From JAGNLA01 sp964472265 (GTDB taxonomy: Bacteria > Caldisericota > Caldisericia > JAAYUI01), in the NCBI GenBank assembly GCA_964472265.1, contig CAYYJO010000049.1, positions 1-15,283 on the forward strand: a stretch of DNA of 15,283 nucleotides. The letters run 5' to 3'. The notes beneath the pieces were generated by a model. That model was not told where the DNA came from and ran no database searches. It saw only the letters and a program-made list of their open reading frames with translations. Shown piece after piece: positions 1-6,463 of the stretch. Both the position numbers and the translations under genes were made by a program. Position 1 is the first letter of the stretch, and every line of letters starts with the position of its first letter.

Positions 1-20
1 GGCGGAGCCGTATAAAAACA

Positions 21-71
21 CTCCCTCACCCTTAATCCCTCTCCCAGACTGCGTCCGGGCGATGGAAAATT
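21..71. repeat. Pyrimidine-rich intergenic repeat-like element
   Basis: Bases 21-45 run CTCCCTCACCC then TTAATCCCTCTCCC, followed by a purine-leaning arm ending CGGGCGATGGA. The two arms can pair imperfectly (TCCCTCTCCCAG with CGGGCGATGGA). This looks like one copy of the widespread 'CCCTCACCC..CTCTCCC' class of intergenic palindromic repeat, whose reverse strand translates to a GEGLRVRE-like string. Only one copy lies in the window, so repetition cannot be shown here. Confidence 0.35.
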
Positions 72-79
72 GGCGAAAT

Positions 80-254
80 CCTTCGCCCGAAACGAAGAAA
101 GGAAAATACCAAGATTAATGTTGTCTTTTTCTTTAGTCATCGATCCAATATCAATGAATTCCATGTATATTAAAAAGGAAAAGCTGAATATTCCAGCTAT
201 TTCAACGACAATGAACCAAATCCCCGGGGCGCATGTTAGAAAGGCAAAAGAGCT
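80..254. other. AT-rich gene-free stretch
   Basis: This stretch is visibly richer in A+T than the coding regions around it. A TTG-initiated plus-strand frame (70-285) crosses it but has no ribosome site and an unconvincing product. On the minus strand a frame is open from about base 336 off the left edge; around 150-250 it encodes a hydrophobic run (APGIWFIVVEIAGIFSFSF) that resembles a membrane segment, but there is no good start or SD. It may be a decayed gene end or chance. No RNA gene is seen. Confidence 0.3.
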
Positions 255-274
255 TATAATCCCTTCCAAGGAGG
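255..274 (+). promoter_or_regulatory. Candidate -10 box and SD for the DUF4349 gene
   Basis: Bases 255-260 read TATAAT, a perfect sigma-70 -10 box. No good -35 hexamer lies 16-18 bases upstream (catgtt at 232-237 is weak). Transcription would begin at about 267, leaving a leader of about 15 bases that opens almost directly with the strong SD AAGGAGG at 268-274. That SD is 7 bases before the ATG at 282. The SD is clear; the promoter is less certain. Confidence 0.45.
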
Positions 275-281
275 AAGAAAG

Positions 282-1274
282 ATGAAGATGAAAAAAGGTT
301 GGATCTGGGTAGGGGCAGTTGTCGGAGTGCTCGTTTTCTCAACAATTGTTGTCATGGTTGCCCAGAATTTTGGCAATTTCATACCGGTGCCCACGGCCTC
401 GAGAACTGAGGAGAAGGCATACGACAGAGGTGAAGCTGCACCACCAGCCGACGGTTACGCATACGGCGGGGCAGAACATGAATCCGTCAAGATGACAAGG
501 CCTGCTGACCTCGACCAGGTGGCATCATCGACACCGGGAGTTGCCCCAACTCCTTTAAAAGACAAAGACATGGCCACAACAAAGGTTGACTTCAAGAAAA
601 CAGACAACTCAGCCTTCAAGCAGATGCTCAACAAAAACGGATCCATCACAATCGAATCCGACGATCCGATGAAAGCGTCACTGTCTTGCACAGAAGTTGC
701 CGTCAGGTTTGGCGGTGACATCCTCAACTCAAACACCAGCTACTCAGGTCAAAACGCCTACGTTTCCATGACCATCAGAATTCCGTCCCAGAGCTTTGAA
801 AAGGCGATGAACGAACTCCAGAAGGTTGGCAAGGCAACATCCATCAACACAACCGCCGAGGACGTGACCTCCGAATACGTTGATCTCCAGACCAGACAGG
901 CGACCATTGAAAAGCTCGTAAAAAAGCTCAACGGCCTGCTCGACAACGCCAGAAACGAAGAGGCGATGGTCGAAATGTATGAAAAGATCGCCCAGTACGA
1001 GCAGGAGCTTGAATCCATCAAAGGTCAGATGAAATATCTTGAAGGGATGACCAGCTTCTCAAGGATCACAATCAGCATCAGCAAGCCTGGAGAGACAATT
1101 TCGTACCCTTCTGACAACGAGTTTGTTGACGGCCTCAAGTTCCTCCTGAGGGCATTCCTCACTGCTGTGATGTGGATTCTTGTAATCATCGCCGTTGCAA
1201 TCCCGATCGTCCTTCTCGTTCTCCTCATCGTGTGGCTGGTGAGGCTCTTCACAAGGAAGCCCCAGCAGCAGTAA
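282..1274 (+). CDS. DUF4349 domain-containing membrane protein
   Basis: This 330-residue protein matches the usual plan of DUF4349 proteins. Residues 7-27 form an N-terminal membrane anchor, followed by a low-complexity Ala/Pro/Gly/Tyr linker (40-115). The DUF4349 body spans about 118-270. Its signatures are an R-I-P-x-x-x-F-E-K-A segment near 166-175, then D-V-T-S-E-Y-V-D-L-Q-T-R (194-205). A charged, probably coiled-coil helix pair (200-255) follows and ends in Y-L-E-G-M-T-S-F-S-R-I-T-I-S-I. Residues 288-322 are a long hydrophobic segment followed by basic residues. The ATG at 282 is chosen for its strong SD. A second in-frame ATG at 288 is possible. The gene stands alone on the plus strand and ends at a terminator. 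The family role is not established; an envelope location with the central domain outside the membrane is inferred from the two membrane segments. Family assignment is confident. Confidence 0.9.
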   Translation: MKMKKGWIWVGAVVGVLVFSTIVVMVAQNFGNFIPVPTASRTEEKAYDRGEAAPPADGYAYGGAEHESVKMTRPADLDQVASSTPGVAPTPLKDKDMATTKVDFKKTDNSAFKQMLNKNGSITIESDDPMKASLSCTEVAVRFGGDILNSNTSYSGQNAYVSMTIRIPSQSFEKAMNELQKVGKATSINTTAEDVTSEYVDLQTRQATIEKLVKKLNGLLDNARNEEAMVEMYEKIAQYEQELESIKGQMKYLEGMTSFSRITISISKPGETISYPSDNEFVDGLKFLLRAFLTAVMWILVIIAVAIPIVLLVLLIVWLVRLFTRKPQQQ

Positions 1275-1291
1275 ACAATTGCAACCTCCTG

Positions 1292-1319
1292 CCGCCCCCG
1301 TTTTTGGGGGCGGTTTTTT
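1292..1319 (+). terminator. Rho-independent terminator after the DUF4349 gene
   Basis: CCGCCCCC (1292-1299) pairs with GGGGGCGG (1306-1313) around a 6-base loop and is followed by a run of six T from 1314. It begins 17 bases after the DUF4349 stop. The T run overlaps the stop codon of the convergent methyltransferase gene (1318-1320). There is no A-run on the other side, so it should terminate only plus-strand transcription well. Confidence 0.9.
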
Positions 1320-2043
1320 ATTTCAGGGTTCCGATTACGAGTTTTGCAGGCTTGTCTTTCCCATGCGTCAAATAGTCCACAAATTCAACTTTGAAGCCTT
1401 TGCTTTCAAGCATTTCAACCCACTGGAGATAGGAGAACAGGCCAAACCTGTGCCTGTCGGAGAAAGTTTGCACATTTCCATTCTCATAAATGCTCACGTT
1501 GAAAAGGCATTCAAACGATGAGTCTTTTGGGTCGGGGTCAAAGTAGAATTCAGCCATGTTTAACACTACCCCGTTTTCAACCCTCTGAAAGCAGTCAAAC
1601 CTTTCGTCTTCAAAAGTCTCTTTGAAATAATCAGGCCCGAGCACCAGCAAGCCACCTTTGCCAAGATGTGCCTTTGCGGTTTCAAAAAGAGCCTCGAGAT
1701 CATCCACGGTTGTCATGTAGCCGACAGCATCATTGACCAGAACAACGTCAAAAACCTTTCCTAACCGAACAGTCCTCATGTCGCCAATAAGATGATCCAC
1801 ACCAGGATTCAATTTTTTCGATAATTCAAGCATCTCCCCTGAGATATCCACCGCTGTCGCCGTCAGATAGTCGGTCAGTGGCGCAAGACTGTGTCCACCG
1901 CCACAACCAAGATCAAGCGCTTTCGGGTGTTCAACGGCTGTTCGTGACCTGATGACTTTTTTCCAGATTTCTCCCTCTGCAGTGTAGTGATCGGGAGGGG
2001 AAATTATTGGCCAGTATCTGGCAAGCTCTTTGTATAAAATCAT
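1318..2043 (-). CDS. Class I SAM-dependent methyltransferase
   Basis: This 241-residue cytoplasmic protein transfers a methyl group from S-adenosylmethionine to an unidentified acceptor. Motif I is L-D-L-G-C-G-G-G-H (43-51), the glycine-rich SAM loop. Motif II ends in A-V-D-I-S (64-68), where the aspartate should bind the ribose hydroxyls. L-I-G-D-M-R (85-90) gives the adenine-side acidic residue, and the F-D-V-V-L-V-N-D strand (98-105) follows. These match the Methyltransf_11/25 type of small-molecule methyltransferase. Residues 160-241 form a less conserved C-terminal part that probably shapes the substrate site. It starts at ATG 2043 with AAGGATGG just upstream. The gene lies beyond the terminator of the four-gene operon, so it is probably expressed separately or by readthrough. 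The substrate cannot be told from sequence. Confidence 0.85.
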   Translation of the reverse strand: MILYKELARYWPIISPPDHYTAEGEIWKKVIRSRTAVEHPKALDLGCGGGHSLAPLTDYLTATAVDISGEMLELSKKLNPGVDHLIGDMRTVRLGKVFDVVLVNDAVGYMTTVDDLEALFETAKAHLGKGGLLVLGPDYFKETFEDERFDCFQRVENGVVLNMAEFYFDPDPKDSSFECLFNVSIYENGNVQTFSDRHRFGLFSYLQWVEMLESKGFKVEFVDYLTHGKDKPAKLVIGTLK

Positions 2044-2057
2044 TTTCCATCCTTATA
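2044..2057 (-). promoter_or_regulatory. Start region of the methyltransferase: SD and overlapping -10-like box
   Basis: On the minus strand the terminator T-run flows directly into TATAAG (2057-2052), then GATGGAAA, then ATG. AAGGATGG (2054-2047) can serve as SD. TATAAG is also a 5/6 match to a -10 box placed 8 bases before the start, with TTGATG in the hairpin (2078-2073) as a possible -35 at a short 15-base spacing. The SD reading is the simpler one. Confidence 0.35.
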
Positions 2058-2088
2058 AAAAAAGGCCAGCTTCATCAAGCCGGCCTTT
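2057..2088 (-). terminator. Rho-independent terminator of the four-gene operon
   Basis: On the minus strand AAAGGCCGGCTT (2088-2077) pairs with AAGCTGGCCTTT (2072-2061) around a GATG loop, with a single G-U pair, and runs into seven T in total. It lies 22 bases past the stop of the thioredoxin-like gene and only 13 bases before the methyltransferase ATG. Confidence 0.88.
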
Positions 2089-2110
2089 GTGTTTCATTGT
2101 CAGGGGAGGT

Positions 2111-3208
2111 TCACGGGTTGTTGTAGAAGGATTCTAGCGTTTTGTTCTTTGCTTCCTCGTCTTCAAGGCCTCTTGCGTTTTCCTTTGCAACAACTATTCC
2201 CTTTGAGTCAACCAGCATCATTGAAGGCGAGCCTTCCGTGAAGCTGATCATCTTGCAGAAGTTGGCTGAATCCGGGTCAAGCACGAGGTATTCGCCTGCA
2301 AGCATGTCTTTGATTTTTGCTTTCTCTTCAGGCTTACCGGTGAAGATGACGACTATCTGATCTGGCTTCATGCCACCCTTGGTCTTCATGTCCTGGGCGA
2401 TCTCAGTGATCTTTGCCCTGCAGGAACCACAGGCTGAAGCACTCAGGAAGGCGTATTTTCTGCCATCAAAGGTGCCGCTGCCGATCTCTTTGCCGTCTTC
2501 GGTGGTCACTCTCCAGGTTTCAAGCTTGGTTCCAACCTTGCTGAACTTGATGCCCTGCGGCAGGTTTGCCTTGAACGAATCCATGCCGTATTCGTTGATG
2601 TACATGACCTTGAGAGCCTTCGCCAGGCTGTCGCGGAGGATTTCCCTGAACTGTCTTATCGGGCCTTCATCAGGAGAAGATTCAAGGTAAGAGAACTCCA
2701 TGAGCGATCTTCCCTCGTACCTGTGCATGACGTCTGAATATTCAGCTCTCTTGTCTGCGCCGGCCTGTGAAAACTCGTTCATGTTCTTTACTTTTGTTAT
2801 CTTCAAGGATGCGTCGGTGATCATGAGCATGTCAGGGTACGGCTCCGGCATTCTGATGTCGGCACAAAAACCCCAGCGCTGCGACATGTCGGAAAAACGC
2901 CAGTAGGTTACTTTCGTCGTCGGGTCTTCAGGGTCAGGGATGCTGTCGTACTTGTTGCCAAGCTCAACATAGGTTTTGCCAAGAATCGCCTGAACATCGC
3001 TGTCAGCTCCTGACTTTGCCGATCCGCCTGTTGAACCGGAGAAGAAAGCAAAGTAGGCGAGGACAAGAACTGCTGCGCATGCGACCAGAAACAGGTTTCT
3101 AAACATTGTTGCCTGTGATGAACCATCACTTGCCATCGGCTTGATCTCTCTTTCAAGCTCTGGCGTTGCCTGTGTTTGCTCTACTGGTGTAAATCTTCTC
3201 TTTGTCAT
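2111..3208 (-). CDS. Membrane-anchored thioredoxin-like protein
   Basis: This 365-residue protein has a cytoplasmic N-terminal tail (1-36), one membrane helix (37-56) and a large domain predicted outside the membrane. Residues 70-240 form a region I do not recognise. Residues 245-365 look like a thioredoxin fold: a strand (K-Y-A-F-L-S-A) leads into C260-G-S-C263 at the start of a helix, then Q-I-V-V-I-F-T (284-290), and E-G-S-P-S-M-M-L-V-D (325-334), where P328 sits in the usual cis-proline position before a strand. This is the TlpA/ResA-like or redoxin arrangement; thiol-disulfide exchange outside the membrane is inferred. Other cysteines (C115, C318) could take part. It is the last gene of the operon, 36 bases after the aminotransferase, with GAAAGG as a somewhat distant SD, and a terminator follows. 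The fold call is good; the redox role is not proven. Confidence 0.7.
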   Translation of the reverse strand: MTKRRFTPVEQTQATPELEREIKPMASDGSSQATMFRNLFLVACAAVLVLAYFAFFSGSTGGSAKSGADSDVQAILGKTYVELGNKYDSIPDPEDPTTKVTYWRFSDMSQRWGFCADIRMPEPYPDMLMITDASLKITKVKNMNEFSQAGADKRAEYSDVMHRYEGRSLMEFSYLESSPDEGPIRQFREILRDSLAKALKVMYINEYGMDSFKANLPQGIKFSKVGTKLETWRVTTEDGKEIGSGTFDGRKYAFLSASACGSCRAKITEIAQDMKTKGGMKPDQIVVIFTGKPEEKAKIKDMLAGEYLVLDPDSANFCKMISFTEGSPSMMLVDSKGIVVAKENARGLEDEEAKNKTLESFYNNP

Positions 3209-3244
3209 GTTGCTGCTTGCCTTTCAAAAAAATGTTTCTTTCTA

Positions 3245-4450
3245 TCAGATGGACTTCAGAAGACCACCAAGTCTCCTGATTCCTTCCTTGATGTTCTCTT
3301 CGGTTGGGAACGAGAAGTTGAGCCTCATCGTGTTGTGTCCCCTGCCCGGTTCTGCAAAGAATGCTGAACCGACAATGTAGGCGACGTTGTTTTCAAGTGC
3401 TTTCGGGAACAGGTCTGTGCAGTTGATCTTTTCGTTGAGAGTTGCCCAGATGAACATGCCGCCTTCGGCGTTTGTCCACTTTGCATCAGTCGGGAAATCC
3501 TTCTTCATTGCCTCAACCATCATTTCCCTCTTGTGGCCGTACGATGCCCTGATCTTCGGGATGTGGGTCTTGAGAACACCCATCTTTATGAATTCAGCCA
3601 CAGCTGCCTGCGTGAGAACCGGTGTGCACAGGTCTGAGGCTTCCTTTGCCGTCATGATCTTCGCAGCAGCGTCCTTTGGTGCATAAATCCAGCCGACACG
3701 GATGCCCGGGAACATGATCTTTGAGAAGGTGCGAAGGTTGATTACGATTCCGTTTGTGTCGAGAACTGAGAGCGACGGGAGCGACTGGCCGAGGAACCTG
3801 AGGTCTCCGTATGGGTTGTCCTCCACGATTGGAATCTGCCTTGCGTTTGCGATTTCAAGGAGTTTCTTCCTGCGTTCGAGGTTCATCGTGATGCCGGCCG
3901 GGTTCTGGAAGGTTGGGATTGTGTAGATGAATTTCGGCTTTATTCCCTTGGCGTCGCATTCTTTAAGCTTTGCCTCGAGCATGTCGATCTTCATGCCTTC
4001 ATCGTCCATGTCGATGGTGATGTACTTTGCACCGTAAACGTTCCATGACTGGAGGGCTGCAAGGTATGTCGGGCCTTCGACGATGATATAATCGCCTTCC
4101 GTGACAAAGGCTTTGCCGACCAGGTCTATTGCCTGCTGCGATGAGGTTGTTACGCAGATGTTTTCGATTGTGCAATCCTTAATGCCTTCATCGACCATCA
4201 TCTTCACGATAAGCTCACGGAGCGGTTTGTAACCGGGAGTTTCACCATACTGGAGGGCGACGCCGGGTTTCTCCCTGATCGCCTTGTCCATGCAGCGGGC
4301 AAACTCGTCAAACGGGAAAAGCGCGGGGTCTGGAAGTCCACCGGCAAAGGAAATGATTTCCGGTTTCTGGGTGAGCGCAAGCAGCTGCCTGATCGCAGAA
4401 CCCTTCATCCTCAGCGCCTTGTCAGAAAACTTTGTGTTCCAATCCATCAT
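3245..4450 (-). CDS. PLP-dependent class I/II aminotransferase (LysN/AraT-like)
   Basis: This 401-residue cytoplasmic fold-type I aminotransferase exchanges an amino group between an amino acid and a 2-oxo acid. Visible motifs are I-I-S-F-A-G-G-L-P-D (32-41) near the N-terminus; T-S-S-Q-Q-A (102-107); Y128 stacking on PLP; F-Q-N-P-A-G (181-186) with N183; E-D-N-P-Y (210-214), where D211 holds the pyridine nitrogen; T-F-S-K (241-244), where K244 forms the Schiff base; P-G-I-R-V-G-W (248-254), where R251 contacts phosphate; and M-R-L-N-F-S (375-380), where R376 binds substrate carboxylate. These match the 2-aminoadipate/aromatic/multi-substrate transaminase group, the stand-alone relatives of MocR regulators. 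The exact substrate is open. The start ATG at 4450 overlaps the preceding stop by 4 bases (ATGA), with AAGGAG just upstream, so translation is probably coupled. A second ATG directly follows. Confidence 0.9.
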   Translation of the reverse strand: MMDWNTKFSDKALRMKGSAIRQLLALTQKPEIISFAGGLPDPALFPFDEFARCMDKAIREKPGVALQYGETPGYKPLRELIVKMMVDEGIKDCTIENICVTTSSQQAIDLVGKAFVTEGDYIIVEGPTYLAALQSWNVYGAKYITIDMDDEGMKIDMLEAKLKECDAKGIKPKFIYTIPTFQNPAGITMNLERRKKLLEIANARQIPIVEDNPYGDLRFLGQSLPSLSVLDTNGIVINLRTFSKIMFPGIRVGWIYAPKDAAAKIMTAKEASDLCTPVLTQAAVAEFIKMGVLKTHIPKIRASYGHKREMMVEAMKKDFPTDAKWTNAEGGMFIWATLNEKINCTDLFPKALENNVAYIVGSAFFAEPGRGHNTMRLNFSFPTEENIKEGIRRLGGLLKSI

Positions 4451-5031
4451 TTATCTCCTTTTAATGACTCAATTCTATGAGCCAGACTTACGATGTCGTA
4501 AACCCCCCACCAAGTCGAGTAGGCTTCAGTGAGCTTCCACGGAACCGTTTCATCGGTTCTTATCTTCACCGGCATGCCTTCCTCGATGAGAGGGAAGAAC
4601 TTCTCATTGTCAGGGATGTGCATTCTTACGCAACCAGAGCTGACGTGCCTTCCGATGCAAAGTGGTGCGTTTGTACCGTGGATGCCAAAATCTTCCCAGT
4701 TGAGTGATGTAAACGTTGTTCCAAGCGGATTTCCCTTGTTGTCCTTGTATGGTGGAACAGGTGTTGGCGATGTGAAGTATTCGGAATAATGCTCCCAGTT
4801 GAGAGGAAGCCAGGAAGGGTCACGCTTTTTGTACACAACGTAGAGGTCTCCCTCCCTTGTCGGTGTGGCGAATGTTCCGCAGGAGATTGGGTAGTACTGG
4901 ATCGGTTTGTCGTTCTCGTCGTACATCACAATCACATGCAGGCTTTTGTCAATCACAATCCTTTTTGAGGACTGGCCAAAAACCGGCGAAACAACCACAA
5001 GGATCAAAAGCAGGAAGATCAGCTTTTTCAC
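4447..5031 (-). CDS. L,D-transpeptidase (YkuD family), secreted
   Basis: This 194-residue envelope enzyme of the YkuD fold is expected to form or use 3-3 peptide cross-links in peptidoglycan, or to attach proteins to it. Residues 1-20 are a clean signal peptide (basic M-K-K, long leucine core, likely cut after V-F-G). The catalytic signature is complete: H118-G-T-N-A-P-L-C-I-G near 118-127 and S-S-G-C-V-R-M (131-137), with C134 as nucleophile, H118 as partner and R136 also conserved. The domain fills almost all of the mature protein (24-160) with no added LysM or other wall-binding domain. The start is GTG at 5031, overlapping the upstream stop by 4 bases (GTGA); GAGG lies 8 bases before it. 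It is the second gene of the operon. Substrate preference cannot be read from sequence. Confidence 0.93.
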   Translation of the reverse strand: MKKLIFLLLILVVVSPVFGQSSKRIVIDKSLHVIVMYDENDKPIQYYPISCGTFATPTREGDLYVVYKKRDPSWLPLNWEHYSEYFTSPTPVPPYKDNKGNPLGTTFTSLNWEDFGIHGTNAPLCIGRHVSSGCVRMHIPDNEKFFPLIEEGMPVKIRTDETVPWKLTEAYSTWWGVYDIVSLAHRIESLKGDK

Positions 5032-6233
5032 TGAACCAGCCTCAAAAGCTCAATCCTTTTCTGTTCCCTGGTCATCACAAGCATGGTTTCGCAATCAGGC
5101 GTAAAGACCGGAAGAATGTAGCTCTGATTTATGGTGTATCTCCAAAGCACACCTTCACGACCGATGCCGTGTGCTGAGAACTGAACCGTTCTGCCCTGGT
5201 TGTCATCAAGGAAGAAGGAGGTCACATACCTTTGTGAACCGATATAGGAAATTGCGTAATAAGATTCATCAGTCTCATGGGCGAGCACCTTGCCGGTTCG
5301 ATTGTAGAGGTAGACCTGGCTTGCCTGAACCATGATGTTGTCTGATGTCGGATCAAGCAGCATATAAGTTATCGGCCCCTGGACTTCTGCATTCCAAAGC
5401 AGAGGCATTTCAGGAACTTCACCAGATTTGTTCGATAGTTCCTTATTGCCGTCGATTACAAAAAGATTCGAGACATTGTCCTTGTCGTTGAGCCTCTCGC
5501 CATCACGGGTGAAACTGCAAACGACAAGGTTTGAGTTTGAAACCTTCACATCCAGCGATGAGAACCTGCCATTTTTTGTGTTCAGGTGGGTCTGCCAGAC
5601 AATCGGAAGATCGGCGGCAAGTTTTACCATGCCAACAACACCTGGCTGAATCTCAAACACCATCTTCTCGCCGTCTTGCGTAAACGCAGGCATGATGTCC
5701 CTTGCTTCGATGTCGAGTTTTTGCTGGTAGACAGGCTTTCCGGTTTCTGAGTCAATGATTGCAACAATCGGCTTTTCACCCCGCAGCGACCTCATGTATA
5801 CAGCCACCCTTGACCGAGCCAGAACCTGCACAACATCGGGGTAGTACTCCTGAATCTGGAACGACCACGAAAGCTTGCCATTGTAGGTGTAGCATTCAAC
5901 AAGCGGATTGCACCTTGCAACAACGAGCCTTTTGGATGAGATGGTTATCAGTTCAAGGATTTCCTTGCCTGTCTGGAACTTTGCAATCTCTGAGCCTTTA
6001 TCGTCGGTAATCAGGAAGGTGCTGTTGCTGCCTCCAAAAAAGCAGTATTTACCATCACTGTCAATTGCAGCAGACCTCACGTTGAAGTCCAGCTCCTTGT
6101 TAAACATCACTTCCAGTCTGCCAGATGGCCTGGTCACAAACCAGAGCACGGCGAAAACAACAACGACTACGCCGATTATTATCAGGGGAAGAAAGCGTGA
6201 GAATTTATTTTTGTTTTTTCTGGATTTAGTCAC
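5028..6233 (-). CDS. Single-pass membrane protein with beta-propeller-like domain
   Basis: From the preferred GTG at 6233 this is a 401-residue protein: a very basic N-terminus (K-S-R-K-N-K-N-K), a membrane helix at about 15-33, and about 365 residues outside the membrane. That domain shows some seven or eight successive blade-like units, each with a hydrophobic strand, a D-x-D-G or similar turn, and a closing G-K-x-x-W or G-K-x-x-x-x strand, as in PQQ-type or DUF5711-like propellers. No catalytic motif is visible. A scaffold, sensor or binding role is inferred only. The frame stays open to a TTG at 6320 (430 residues), but the extra 29 residues look non-native, have no good SD, and would span a consensus promoter at 6241-6269. 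It is the first operon gene and overlaps the L,D-transpeptidase by 4 bases. Confidence 0.75.
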   Translation of the reverse strand: MTKSRKNKNKFSRFLPLIIIGVVVVVFAVLWFVTRPSGRLEVMFNKELDFNVRSAAIDSDGKYCFFGGSNSTFLITDDKGSEIAKFQTGKEILELITISSKRLVVARCNPLVECYTYNGKLSWSFQIQEYYPDVVQVLARSRVAVYMRSLRGEKPIVAIIDSETGKPVYQQKLDIEARDIMPAFTQDGEKMVFEIQPGVVGMVKLAADLPIVWQTHLNTKNGRFSSLDVKVSNSNLVVCSFTRDGERLNDKDNVSNLFVIDGNKELSNKSGEVPEMPLLWNAEVQGPITYMLLDPTSDNIMVQASQVYLYNRTGKVLAHETDESYYAISYIGSQRYVTSFFLDDNQGRTVQFSAHGIGREGVLWRYTINQSYILPVFTPDCETMLVMTREQKRIELLRLVQ

Positions 6234-6240
6234 AAACCGG

Positions 6241-6269
6241 ATTTTAGTTTCACTGCCTTTGGTTGTCAA
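6241..6269 (-). promoter_or_regulatory. Consensus sigma-70-type promoter of the four-gene operon
   Basis: On the minus strand TTGACA (6269-6264) is followed by exactly 17 bases and then TAAAAT (6246-6241). That is a 6/6 match at -35 and 5/6 at -10. The expected start point, 7-8 bases downstream, falls at 6234-6233, on or next to the first base of an in-frame GTG (6233-6231). The operon may therefore begin with a leaderless GTG. If the TTG at 6320 is used instead, this promoter would be internal to the gene. Confidence 0.6.
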
Positions 6270-6412
6270 CTTGTTCAAAGGGAAAACGGCTGCGAAATTG
6301 GTTTTAAAGCCAGTAGGCAAAAGTTACATGATCAGCCTAAAAACAAGCCCCAATAAACAAAAAAGTTTCAAATGTTGCCCCGATAATCCCTTCAGACTTC
6401 CTCCTGGAAAAG

Positions 6413-6444
6413 AAAAAAGGCCCGGTTGCCCGGGCCTTTTTTTT
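6413..6444 (-). terminator. Symmetric (bidirectional) terminator after the giant gene
   Basis: AAAAAAGGCCCGG (6413-6425) and CCGGGCCTTTTTT (6430-6442) pair around a 4-base loop. A-runs and T-runs flank both sides, so the hairpin can end transcription on either strand. On the minus strand it starts 19 bases after the stop of the giant gene and separates it from the operon that follows. Confidence 0.9.
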
Positions 6445-6463
6445 AAAGTCTTGAGATTTCAGA

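Noticed and set aside
70..285. 71-codon plus-strand frame from TTG that overlaps the DUF4349 start by ATGA
   Set aside because: It has no SD, a poor TTG start, a product without recognisable pattern, and its last codons are just the SD of the next gene. The ATGA overlap is tempting but follows from that SD.
6234..6320. 29-codon N-terminal extension of the propeller protein from TTG 6320
   Set aside because: It has no SD within range, an in-frame stop two codons upstream, sequence unlike an N-terminus, and it contains a consensus promoter. Kept only as an alternative start.
6397..6405. Strong SD-like AGGAGGAAG on the minus strand in the gap before the propeller gene
   Set aside because: No ATG, GTG or TTG follows at a suitable distance. 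The only nearby codon, CTG, gives a short frame ending before the propeller gene. Probably part of the spacer after the terminator.
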